The translations under genes were made by a program, and so were the position numbers. Source: Sclerotiophoma versabilis (lineage: Eukaryota > Ascomycota > Dothideomycetes > Pleosporales > Didymellaceae). Taken from it: 64,000 nt of DNA. This document shows, piece by piece, positions 1 to 10,556 of the stretch (positions are counted from its first letter, which is position 1; every line of letters begins with the position of its first letter). The notes beneath the pieces are model-generated. The model was not told the origin of the DNA, did no database searches, and saw nothing but the letters and a program-made list of their open reading frames with translations. Where the stretch lies: NCBI GenBank assembly GCA_012274445.1, contig JAAROD010000015.1, forward strand, positions 806,001 through 870,000, given 5' to 3'.

Positions 1-713
1 CTTGACCCCAGAGAGTAGCAAAACCCCCAGATTCCCCAGAATTGTGCTTCGCATTATCCCGCACCATGTCTTCCTGTATCTTGGCGGCTCAATTGCGCCG
101 GGGACTTTTGCCGTACTTTTGTGTTGAGTGTCTTGACGTTGCGGCAGGATTTACCTTCCGCGCTGGAAGCGGTAGCCACTAATCAGCTAGTGGTTACCGC
201 ATCAAACATTGAGGGAAGGAAGCGCCGTGACTATGCGGCTCTGTGTGCTTAGCGTGACGTTCTGCAGTACCGGTAATGGCACCCGCTAATGCAGAGCCTC
301 AAGTCTTGCCTCGACACGATGCCTTTGTGTTCTTGGTTGGCCCTTCTCCGCGTGCGAAAACTTCTTCCAAAGATCGAAACCTACTCCGCCGATAATATGT
401 TCGCCAATCTTCGCCTATGTATAAGCAACCCACATCAGCCAGCCGGTTTTCGGGCTGTTTACTGTGGGAGTTGTGGGAAAAGTGAAGCATTTGCATGGTA
501 CGTGATTTGTCTGAATAATATTACGAAACTATCTACTCATATGTACATGCCCATAAAGTTCACTCACCTATGTCAGCATAATGATGTGTGGAGTGTTTGC
601 GTGCCACGAATGCATTCTGTCATGAATGTTTTCGATGCCAGCCGAGACATCCAAAATGCAATGCTAGGTCGGAGTATGCCATCCACTGCTTGTACATGTT
701 CAGCAGAAGTTGC
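1..713. other. intergenic, downstream of RecQ gene
   Basis: I see no supportable gene here. The plus-strand open frame that starts at 289 runs into the antisense of the Gly-rich RecQ tail and looks like a by-product of it. The stretch next to 714 should hold the RecQ 3' UTR. Confidence 0.5.
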
Positions 714-3700
714 TCAAGTTGGCATGCCAATAATTGCGCTCCATGCATTTCCTACACCTCCACCTGCATCAGCCCCTGTGCCTGCTCCGCCACCGCCTCT
801 GCGAGGTGCTCCTCCACCGCCTCTTTTTTGGGGAGCCGCTGCTTTGCTGCCCGTCGCCTTGCTAGAAGCTCGTTTCCTTACTCCTGGGAAGCCGCCTTTG
901 CCATAGCTTCCACCAGACTTCCTATAAATGCCTTTCCTCTTTGGCCCAGATGATGACGCTCTGGACGCTCTTTTTGACGCCGTAGCTATAGAGCTTGCTG
1001 CATTTGCGTTTATAGTCTGCGTTAGCCGGTTGTTAAACTCCTCCACTTGAGGATCAAGAGGTTGTGTAAAGTGATGACTTCTGCGTAAAGCTTCGTCATC
1101 ATCACTGTCGCCGTATGAATAATCGCTCTCGGAGTCCTTGGCGGGTGGCGGAACATCGTCATCACTGTCAAGACACAAATCGATGACTTCTTGATGATTC
1201 GGATCATAAACTTGCTCTTCATCTTCATCCTCGTAGTCATCGTCTGAGGGCTCCGCGACATCCGGCCGACGCTGAGATATGCGATTTCGTGGAGCAGGAG
1301 CAATGCCACCGTACATGTCTCTCGTATTGTTGATCAAGAGCATGAACTTCCGGCCATATCGATCAACCATTTCCGACTTGATCCCAGGTATCGTCTTCAT
1401 CTCCCCCAGATCTGCGGGCAAGCAGAGGCCCATCTCTCGAAGTACGGTATCGGAGAAGATTGGTTGACGATGGCCGTTATTTGTCATAAGATCCTGTCTC
1501 AATTTCTTCGCGCCGTTGAGGAAATCGTGCAGTATGTCTTGCTGTATCTGATCAAGTCCAGCAATCCTCTCATCCACTGTAATGGGCTTGCCCAACGCCT
1601 TAGCTTGTTTAGCTGCTTGTGCTGGCTTCGCAACTCGTACGTGGGCGAACTCATCGTCGAAGTTCTTAAGTTGACCGCTACGACTCTTGTGGTCACGGGT
1701 CACATGTCGTGGCTTCGCAAAATGATCTGGGTCGCTATCAGAATTCTGCTGCTGATAGGCATAATCTTGGATTTTCCGTTTCGTCGCGCGGACAGGTGAA
1801 GAAACGTTGGTAGAGGGATAGTCCGTTTGCTGTTTCTTAGTCTGCTTCTTCCTGACAGGAGCCTTCGTAGGTGATACCCGGACCTGCAGCTTGAGCTGTT
1901 TGCGTTTGGTCTCATAGTCATTGCGGAAGGTGGCGGGCTAAGATCGTTAGTGCTTACTGACGGGTGGGCAGGATAGGCCTACATGGAGGTAGTTGGTCGC
2001 AAAGCCGACCTTGTTAATTATACTCTCTTCTTTAAGGGCTCTAGATTCGAGCAGAGACTGAAATATTCGCTCGTTATCCCCACGCTCTAGGTCAATTCCG
2101 TAACCCCACCCGTACTGCTCAAGGCCACTCTTTTTGATCTTGGCGGTTTTGGCACCTCGGAAGGCATCAACACATTGGTGCATTGTAACGTTGTCTTCAT
2201 GTACCTTACAGACGAGCTTGAGGGCCATGGCAGCATAGTCCGTCAAATCCTTGGTGACAAAGGATGCATCCGAACGACAGTTGTCGCAAGTCTTGTTGCA
2301 GTTGGCGGGATCGAAAGACTCACTGAAGTAGCCTAAGACTTGCGCGCGGCGACAATCGGCCTTGTTTTCGCAGTACTGTACCACCGTTCGTAACATGTCG
2401 TGAAGTCGCTGTTTTTGCTCCCTACTACCATCGCCTTCGTCAATCATTTTTCGTAGCATCCTTGTATCCGCGAACTGGTAGTATAGATAGCATTCCGACC
2501 TTTTTCCATCACGCCCAGCACGGCCGGTCTCTTGATAGTAGCCTTCCAAACTCTTCGGCATAGTATGGTGGATTACGTAGCGTACGTCAGCCTTGTCAAT
2601 GCCCATACCGAAGGCAATTGTAGCAACAATGACATGATATTGGTTGCTTTGCCACTTTCTCTGAACCTCTGATCGCTCGTCGGCTCCCATGCCAGCGTGG
2701 TAGTGGAATGCACGAACACCAAGTTCTGTAAGCTTCTTCGCAACGTCTTCGCAGTTCTTGCGAGACAAGCAGTAAATGATACCAGACTTGCGATGGTATC
2801 TTTCCTTGATAAGATCTGCGAAGGTGTTGACCATGCCCTTGCCCTTCGGCAAAACCTCATATGAAAGGTTAGGTCTGTTGAAGCTTTGGGAAAACATACG
2901 CCCGTTTTCGATGCCAAGGTTGGATCGTACGTCGGCGCGTACAAGTTGAGTTGCTGTGGCTGTCAGTGCCATGACTGGGACTCCAGGAAACTGGCTAACG
3001 ATGTTGCCCAGCGCTTTGTAATCTGGGCGGAAGTCATGGCCCCACTGACTAACACAATGTGCTTCGTCGATAACGATGCGAGCCAGGTGACCCTTATCAT
3101 ACAATCGTTGAAAGGCGCTGATCATCCGCTGGTTTTTGCTGAGCATCTCTGGGGTGACATAGAGAAGTTGGACGAATTTTCCAGGGTCGCCCTCCTTCTC
3201 CAGATAATCCATAATTACCTTTTTCTCGTCTGATGGCGTTTGCCCATTGATAAGGCATGCTTGAACTCCAAAACGAGTCATTGCAGATTGAACCTGATCC
3301 TCCATCAGACTCAGAAGGGGTGAGACTACAATGCTCACTCCACTTGTCTTCCCTGAGCGGATGACTGAAGGTAGCTGGTAGCACAGAGACTTCCCACCTC
3401 CGGTAGGCATGAGGACAAAGCAGTGTTCTCCGGCCAATGTCGCGTTGATGGCTTCAAGCTGACCAGGTCGGAAACCTCTCAAATGAAATTTGTGGATAAG
3501 CGCGGCTCTAACATCCCTCGACCAAGGATGGTTCATGCCAGGCACCCCTTTGCCAAGCATGCTTACCGCCGGCTTCTTCGGTGAAGGCGGCTTAATTTGC
3601 CGCTGCATTGCATTGACTGTGGTTTCGCGAAGGACTTCCCGTGAATGGGCGGGCGCAGCGACGTTCGCGCTATCTCCTCTCCAATCTAACTGATCTGAGG

Positions 3701-5948
3701 CTTGCTGACCCATGTTGTCCATCTCGTAAAGGAGGTCCTCGTCATCATCCATTCCGAAATCATCTTCGTCATCGATGTCGCCGGCACGTCCACTTGTCGC
3801 ACCATCAGCCGGACCTGTGTGTTTGGTGAACATGTTTTCACCATCGCTGAAGTCATAATAACCGGGATCCTCAGCTGTATGGTGCGACTCGTTTCCATTG
3901 AAGCCACGTGCAATGGAATGCTCAGTACGGGTTTGTTGCTGGTACGAGTTGTCCTGAACTCTGGTGCTTAACCTAACAGCTGATGGAGATGCAACAACCT
4001 GATCCGCAGCGAACCGTATGTGACGACTAGGTGACCAGACGCGTTGATTTGGGAATTGTGTCTGCGGAATGTGACTGGGTCCTGGTTCAAAAGCCTTCTG
4101 CTTCCGCCGAGCTGGACTCGCCTGTGTCGCCTCAACAACAACGTCGTGGGGCTTAGCTTCGAACTCGATGGCAGGTTTTCGTGGCTCCTTTGCTACTGCT
4201 TTCGGCTGCTGGATGGCCACGATATTAAGACAGTGGTGTATATGCAATTCCAAATCCTCGAGCGACTTCGAAACTGTCCTGAGAGCTGCGTAGTCCGCCT
4301 CTTCGTATATGCCTTCCTCGATGTCATCTTTGACCTTTTTCTTGAGGACATCTCGTTCTGTAGCGACCCTGCCGTACTGGAATTTTAAAGTCATTAGTTG
4401 CTCTACGGCTGCTTTCTTGGGTCGCAGGCGTTCGAGGTTTTCCTTGACATGTGGATCCGGATCGTCAAGTCCGGCTTGTTCGACAAATGCGGTCTTAGCT
4501 TTCTCCCAAGCTACAACCACTGATCGAAGGTGCCGATCGCCACCTGGTTCTAAGAAGAAGCCGATTGCCTCGTGAATGCTTGCTTTCTGCTCCCTTGACA
4601 TTTCAGACGAAGAAACCGTGGGTTGTGCAATTGATCTGGATTGGGATTTCTTGGGAGAGGCTACCTTCTTACGCGGTGACTGCGTAGTATTCGGCGTTGG
4701 TATGGAGTATTGGTTGTCCTCGTAGGGGCTTCGGCTCCTGGCAGGCTTACTTGGCGACCGAATTGGCAGCTGTAGTTGGGTCGATGGCTTTGCGGGACTT
4801 CGGCTTGCCGTCTGCTTGCGCGTGCGTTTTGTTGGCGAGGATCTGGGCAAAAGATCGAGCTCCATAACATCCAAATCACCAAAGTCCTCCTCTTCGTCCT
4901 CCGAGTCCATCACTGCATAACCGACGCGTTTGGTCGTAGGTGTCCGTGTAAGTTCGACTGTGCTGACCTTAGTCGGCGAAGGACTTCGTGCTTGCCTACC
5001 AATCTTACGAGCTGGAGCTAGGGTTTCTGATGGCACGTGACTTAAGGACTTTCGTTTGCGGTTCGCCATAACCGGTTCCTCCTCTTCAGAAGAATGAACA
5101 ATTTCGGGACCCTCCTCGTCCGCAATGATTGCTTCTTGCTTCTTCTGTTCCCTGCTAAGCGCAACGGTCGAATATGGTGGGGGCGGACTGACTGGTACTG
5201 GGGCATCTGTCGCCATAGCGAAGTCATCAATGTCAGGAAAGTCGTCCATCATAGGATCTGGGCTGCATGTTATTGTTTTGTGAGCTGGCTTGGGCAACCG
5301 TTTGCGTAAGATGTCCTCCCTGTACTCGTCACTCTTTCTTTTCTTGCCTTTGTTGAGGTGGTTCGGTAAAGGCGATGAGGGAACCTCGTCGTCTCCCGTA
5401 AGGTCGATTGCCTCTACATCGAAGACCTGCACACGCGGCTTGCGCGATGTCGAGGGTTCAGCTGCGCTCGATGATCCTTCCCTAGTGACCCATGCGATCT
5501 CGCTGCGATTGTCGTTTGGTGCACGGCTATGCACATTGCCATCTTCCTTCTGCTGTCTGCTGGCCAAGGGTGTCGAGGCATGAGATGGTACGCCCGCTAG
5601 GATAAGCCTAGGTCTTCCATTACTCGGCGTTGCGCGCAATCTTGCCATATCAGCCTCCGCTCCTTCCGTCTCAGATGGCTCGTGTATATCGACTATCTTT
5701 GTTCGAGCGAGGGTGCGGGGTGGTGGCAGGCGGGGAGCGGCAGGAGCGGATGCAGTTGCAGGCTGTTCAGCCGGTGCTGGTTCATCTTTTTTCGCGAAGT
5801 CGTCCAGAAACGAGGACTGATCTGGAGATACGCCTAAGTCGGCGTTGTCGTCGGGGTTGTAGGCAACGAGCGGAGCAGTAGGCGGGATGAAAGGTTTCGC
5901 GGTCAGCAGCCACTTGAGATGCTGTTTAAGATTATTCTGAGGAGGCAT
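714..5948 (-). CDS. SGS1: RecQ family ATP-dependent DNA helicase (Sgs1/BLM type)
   Basis: This is a 3'-5' DNA helicase of the BLM/Sgs1 class, which resolves recombination intermediates and protects stalled forks in the nucleus. Two exons (5948-1983 and 1937-714) flank a 45 nt intron with a CTAAC branch site and encode about 1729 residues. Seen: a long disordered N-terminus; Walker A TGGGKS near residue 849; a DEAH box near 959; the motif VI block QETGRAGRDG; an RQC zinc site with a CDNC pair near 1216; an HRDC domain at about 1438-1521; and a Gly/Arg-rich tail ending in MPT. Two SUMO-interaction-like motifs are visible: IDLTGDDE at about 181-188 and VIDLCLDSDDD in exon 2. The start is the first ATG and gives a short conserved-looking N-terminal segment (LKQHLKWLL). 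It is divergent from the decarboxylase gene. The family call is secure; the Sgs1 symbol rests on domain order. Confidence 0.95.
1938..1982 (-). other. intron of the RecQ gene
   Basis: This is a 45 nt GT-AG intron. It contains CTAAC just upstream of the TAG acceptor and an in-frame TAA if retained. Removing it joins the RQC part to the HRDC part in one frame. Confidence 0.85.
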
Positions 5949-6415
5949 CAGAGCCGTTCATGGTTGTCTGAAGAGTCCTGAGTGTCGTCAACGCGTCCGT
6001 ACGCGCCGTGTTGCCGAGTTGTGAGTGCCGTGGTGGCGTTGTTCATGATAGACCGCGCTAATGTTGTTATCGACCAGGGCACATGGGAAGGCGCGTTCGC
6101 GTTAGCACGTGACTCTTATCCCCGTCTTTATCCGCAGACTCGGCCCACATCTCAACTGAGGGATGGCAGTATTTCGCGAGACATCAACTTTGCGGCGTCA
6201 TCTTCTCAGGCGTCTAGTCTTAAGCTTGACTCAAAACTCTTGACATGCGGCTCGTATCAACACTCTCTTGAGGCTTGGCCGCAGTAGTCATAGTCACTTT
6301 ACATAGAACATGTTCTGCTCTGATCACTTCTTCCGTCTCATCTACTTCTCAGCTTTCGTCCTCGTGTAGCACCCATCGACTGACAATTGACTTGAGACTC
6401 TCCTCATCTGTCAGC
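5949..6415. promoter_or_regulatory. divergent promoter region, RecQ / decarboxylase
   Basis: About 470 bp lie between two head-to-head starts. An open frame runs in-frame upstream of the decarboxylase start (from 6275), but its residues do not look like the family, so I treat it as 5' UTR. I see no clear TATA box. Confidence 0.45.
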
Positions 6416-7954
6416 ATGAGTACAGATCTGGCGCTCCCCTCGTCAATGCTGGACGCTCATACCCCGGACTTGATCAACAGACTTTCCACAGCAATTGCCA
6501 GTCTTCACTGCTCACCACCACCGACAGATGTGCTCCCGTCGCAACACGTCTTGTCAAAAGCACGTGCAGCTCTCAAGAGTGATCTACCAGAACAAGGAGT
6601 CGGCCTTGAAAACGCCATCTGCCATCTGACTCAAGACCTTGGACCAGCATTCAACGCCTCCTCCCGCTCAGCAAATTACTACGGCTTCGTCACAGGCGGT
6701 ACTACACCCGCGGCCTCTCTTGCCGACAATCTCGTCACCCACTACGACCAAAATGTTCAGGTTCACCTCCCCAACGAAACACTTGCAACAGAGATAGAAG
6801 ACCGTGCTCTCACCCTCCTCTGCTCCCTGCTCGACTTCTCCCCCTCTCAATGGCCACATCGCACATTTACCACTGGCGCCACAGCATCCAACGTCCTCGG
6901 CTTAGCATGCGGTCGGGAATACATCATCGCTGAAGCCAGCGCACATCGTACTGACGCTGAGGTCAGCGTTGGTGAACTTGGCATCGTAGAAGCCATGCGT
7001 CTTGCCGGAATCGACCACTTTCAAGTCCTAACTACCGTCCCTCACTCCTCCCTCAGCAAAGCAGCGTCGATTCTCGGATTAGGGCGGAGCTGCGTCAAAA
7101 TAATCGGTCGGCAAGACACACCCCACATGTTCGACATAGATCTGCTTCAGAAACATCTCGCTCAGCCCGGTGCTGCAAGCATCATAGCGATCTCCGCATC
7201 CGAGGTAAACACAGGCCTTTTCGCAACCTCATCTTTCCAGGAAATGCAATCGATCAGGCAGTTGTGCGATATGTACGGTGCCTGGATCCACGTCGACGGC
7301 GCCTTCGGGATCCAAGCTCGCCTCCTCTCCTCCTCTCCACAGTACCAAGCTATCAAGAACTCAACAGCGGGGCTTGAGCTTGCAGACAGCATCACGGGCG
7401 ATGGGCATAAGCTACTCAACGTACCATACGACTGCGGTTTCTTCCTCTCTCGGCACTGCGCGCTAGCAGAACGCGTTTTTGCGAACCCAAATGCCGCATA
7501 TCTTGCGGCCAGAGCAGGGGGAGATGGTATTATGAGTCCCCTGAACATTGGATTAGAGAACTCAAGACGTTTCCGGGCGTTGCCGGTGTATGCCAGCCTT
7601 ATTGCATACGGGAAAGCTGGGTACAGAGACATGCTGGAAAGGCAGATTACGCTTTCCCGTGGAATTGCAAAATACATCCATGAGAGTGAAGATTATGAGT
7701 TGCTGCCACGACCTGAGGGCTTGATGGAGGGGGCTTTCAACAGCATCTACATAATCGTATTGTTCAGGGCAAAGGATGAGGAGCTGAACAATCAGCTGGT
7801 TGCTAAGATTAAAGCGAGTAGGAAGATATACGTCAGTGGGACGAGTTGGGAAGGCAAGCCTGCGTGCCGATTCGCAGTGTCGAACTGGATGGTAGATGTG
7901 GAGAGAGACCTACCGGTCATTAAAAAAATCTTGCAGGCCATTGTTAGACAGTAG
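6416..7954 (+). CDS. PLP-dependent (group II) decarboxylase
   Basis: A fold-type I pyridoxal-phosphate enzyme related to aromatic-L-amino-acid, tyrosine and glutamate decarboxylases. It would remove the alpha-carboxyl group of an amino acid or a related substrate. It is a single exon of 512 residues. The PLP-binding lysine is about K332 in GDGHKLLNVPYDCG. The upstream HVDGAFG block carries the conserved Asp that contacts the pyridine nitrogen, and TTGATASN is the phosphate-binding region. I chose ATG 6416 because the residues encoded further upstream in the same frame (from 6275) are low-complexity Ser/Thr. No signal peptide is evident, so it is probably cytosolic. The substrate cannot be told from sequence alone, and no biosynthetic cluster genes surround it. 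Confidence 0.88.
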   Translation: MSTDLALPSSMLDAHTPDLINRLSTAIASLHCSPPPTDVLPSQHVLSKARAALKSDLPEQGVGLENAICHLTQDLGPAFNASSRSANYYGFVTGGTTPAASLADNLVTHYDQNVQVHLPNETLATEIEDRALTLLCSLLDFSPSQWPHRTFTTGATASNVLGLACGREYIIAEASAHRTDAEVSVGELGIVEAMRLAGIDHFQVLTTVPHSSLSKAASILGLGRSCVKIIGRQDTPHMFDIDLLQKHLAQPGAASIIAISASEVNTGLFATSSFQEMQSIRQLCDMYGAWIHVDGAFGIQARLLSSSPQYQAIKNSTAGLELADSITGDGHKLLNVPYDCGFFLSRHCALAERVFANPNAAYLAARAGGDGIMSPLNIGLENSRRFRALPVYASLIAYGKAGYRDMLERQITLSRGIAKYIHESEDYELLPRPEGLMEGAFNSIYIIVLFRAKDEELNNQLVAKIKASRKIYVSGTSWEGKPACRFAVSNWMVDVERDLPVIKKILQAIVRQ

Positions 7955-8491
7955 GTCGCGTTGCAGAGCGTCTCGAGATCTGTTCCAAACCTACTGCAAG
8001 ACATGTGCATGAGAGACAATAAGCCTATACATGATTTTCTTTCCGTCTTACATAGCAACTAATACATTTCTGCTAACTCTTTATAGTAATAGTTAGTACT
8101 ACAAATATTAATAGACTAAATCTAGTGTTAGGTCAATCTTAACACCACAGTCGTCTATCGAAGAAGTAACTATTACTGTTATTACCAAAGCTTTATTAGT
8201 AGTACAGTAAGATGTTTCTAGAGATTGGTGTAATTGCGCAGAAGCTACATAGGCTGCAAGATCGCTGGTGGTTAGCCCCGCTTCTAGGTTGTCTAGTCTA
8301 TCTCATGCCGCGGCATGCACAAGGGCGATTGCTAAGCGCGATGCGTTCATGGGTCGTCCGCATGTGCCGTCATCGACGACATTCTTGCCCGCGCGCATTG
8401 TCGCCTCTGGACCTACCACAACTGGGTGCTGTCGCGTGTAGCCACTCTACCTCGCTCGCATTGACGAATCCAGTGCCCACCTGCCATCGAC
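7955..8491. other. intergenic with an AT-rich patch
   Basis: The part from about 8040 to 8230 is clearly richer in A/T and TA steps than its surroundings, with many TAGTA/TTAGT words. It holds no coding frame I can support. It may be decayed repeat DNA, but I could not identify a parent element. Confidence 0.4.
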
Positions 8492-10363
8492 ATGGCTGGT
8501 CCCGCCTTCACAGACCTGCCGACGGAGATCCTCGAGGCCATCTTCCTGCAGCTCGACCGGTCCGCGCTCTTTGCCCTGGCGCAGTCGAACAGACTGATCA
8601 AGCAGCTCACCACCGACTCGCCCATAATCTGGCGCCGCCTCTGCCGCGCGAACTTCACCACATGGGCACCGCATCACGACATCGCCGCCAAATTCGCCGG
8701 CCCACTGTCGGATGTCAATTGGCGTGCTCTATACATTCGAAAGAGGCGCATTGAGCACGAGACACGACGGCTACTCAACCATGTTGTGGCCACACAGCAC
8801 GAGCGCATACGGTGCATCAACGGCATCGCCGAATTTGGCTACGATGCGAAAGAGACGCTGCTGCGCGAGTGCGCATGTCCAGACGACGCCGAGGATGTGC
8901 TTGCGCGGCGATACTACGCGAACGCGGCGCTGGAGCGTATACACCGCGAGATGGCAATCAATGTGTGGAAAGACCTGCAGGACGGGAAGCATGTGTCCAT
9001 TGACAGGGCGCTGGGTGCATACGACATGTTTGCCCGTGCTGGCGAGGACGTCGACTTCGATCTGATGGCCGACGACTTGGACCGTCTGGCAAGCGGTCTG
9101 CTCAGTGAGCATTCTGACTTTCACAGCCTCAGCACAAGGGCGAAGGCTTCGGCACTGGCTCTGTATCTGCGCAACCAGGGCTTCCAAGGCGTGCCGGACA
9201 CGTCTTACCGCGCATTGCGAAACTCCTTCATCGGCCTTGTTCTCCGCTCGCCTACGCACCAGTCGTTGCCACTGATCTCTGTCGCCCTATTCTGCGCCCT
9301 CGCTCAACGAGTCGGCCTCGATGCGCGCCCGTGCGGCTTCCTGTTCCACGTCTACTGTCTCGTTTATGCGCCCAAACAGTACACTCTCGATGGCGAGTAC
9401 AAGCCAACCAGCTCTGGGCCTCTTGACTCCATGTATCTCGACCCCTTCCGCTCCTCAGACGAAGTCCGACAGGCCGACCTGCTGCGCGTCCTGCGCGACA
9501 TGGGCGTCCCAACCACCGACCACCAGACCTTCCTCTCCGACACAACAACCCGCGAAATGGTCCTCCGCACCGCGCGCAACATTATGAACTCAGTGCAAAC
9601 CATCCGCCAAACCCAAGTCGGCATGCACGGCATCAGCACGGCATGGCTCGATGCATACCCTGATATGGACAATGCATTCTACTCGACCATCTGGGCCATG
9701 CTGATGCTCGGGCCCGGCGACGAAGGGACCCCGGCGTCCACGCAGCCGCAAGGCTCGTCACGCAGACGACAGTACCTGCCTTACCTTCTCGAGCACTTCC
9801 AGACTCATGTTGCGTGGGACGTGGCGCTGCTCGAGCAGTACGTCATACCCATGTTCTATACTCAGCCTGAGGGACAGAGGCTCTTGCAATTCGTGCAGAG
9901 GATGCATCAGATTGATATGCTCCGTCGGCCAGTGGTACCAAGAACTGCACATGTGCGGAATGTGGAGTTCAAGATTGGCCAGTTGTTCAAGCACAAGCGC
10001 TATCATTACGAGGGCGTGATTACCGGCTGGGACACGAGCTGTGATGCGGGCGAGGAGTGGATACAGAACATGGGCGTGGACCGGCTGGCTGGTGGGAGGA
10101 ACCAGGCTTTTTATCACGTGCTGTAAGTGCTTGCTTGGCTATGTCTCGATTGAATGTTTCTTTTTTTTTTTGTAGCTGACGGCGTGTGCAGTGTTCACGA
10201 TAAGTCTGTTCGTTATGTTGCCGCGGAGAACATTGAGCCTGTTGGCCGTGACACGCTGCCTTCAGCCGCTATAATGAAGCTGGCTGGGAGGCATTTCAAG
10301 CGTTGGGACGGTGCGAGTCATACCTTCATAAGTAATCTGAGGGACGAGTATCCTGATGACTGA
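8492..10363 (+). CDS. F-box protein with transglutaminase-like and YccV/HspQ domains (FBXO21-like)
   Basis: A likely substrate receptor of an SCF ubiquitin ligase. Two exons (8492-10122 and 10192-10363) encode 600 residues; the 69 nt intron has a long T tract before its acceptor. Seen: an N-terminal F-box (about 4-50, LPTEILEAIFLQLDR); a middle region like the transglutaminase-core/SirB1 fold, with an ALFCALAQRVGLDARPCGF segment; and a C-terminal hemimethylated-DNA-binding/YccV domain (about 490-590, FKIGQLFKHKRYHYEGVI). The second exon is needed to finish the YccV domain. Animal FBXO21 has the same order of domains. The substrate is unknown. The transglutaminase-like part may lack catalysis; I did not verify a complete triad. 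Confidence 0.9.
10123..10191 (+). other. intron of the F-box/YccV gene
   Basis: GTAAGT donor and CAG acceptor. A TAG eighteen bases upstream follows the T run directly but breaks the frame. Using the CAG at 10189-10191 restores the YccV sequence (HVL|VHDK). Confidence 0.8.
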
Positions 10364-10556
10364 GGTGCCACGACGGCATGACCGCATCATAGACACATGG
10401 TACTCGAGCTGTTATAATCAATCAGGAATTGCATGCTGCGAACCGCTGTATCATGATATGCCTTTCCAATTCCAACCCTCTTCAACCTTTTACACTGCGC
10501 CCAACGCCCTGCAATGCCAAAATACAGATTTCCGCTTCCTCCCTATCCAAGTCTAC

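Noticed and set aside
289..906. Plus-strand Pro-rich frame of 205 codons
   Set aside because: Its Pro-rich half is the antisense of the Gly-rich RecQ tail, and the rest has no family features.
8771..9259. Minus-strand frame over the F-box gene
   Set aside because: Antisense shadow of a well-supported gene in GC-rich sequence.
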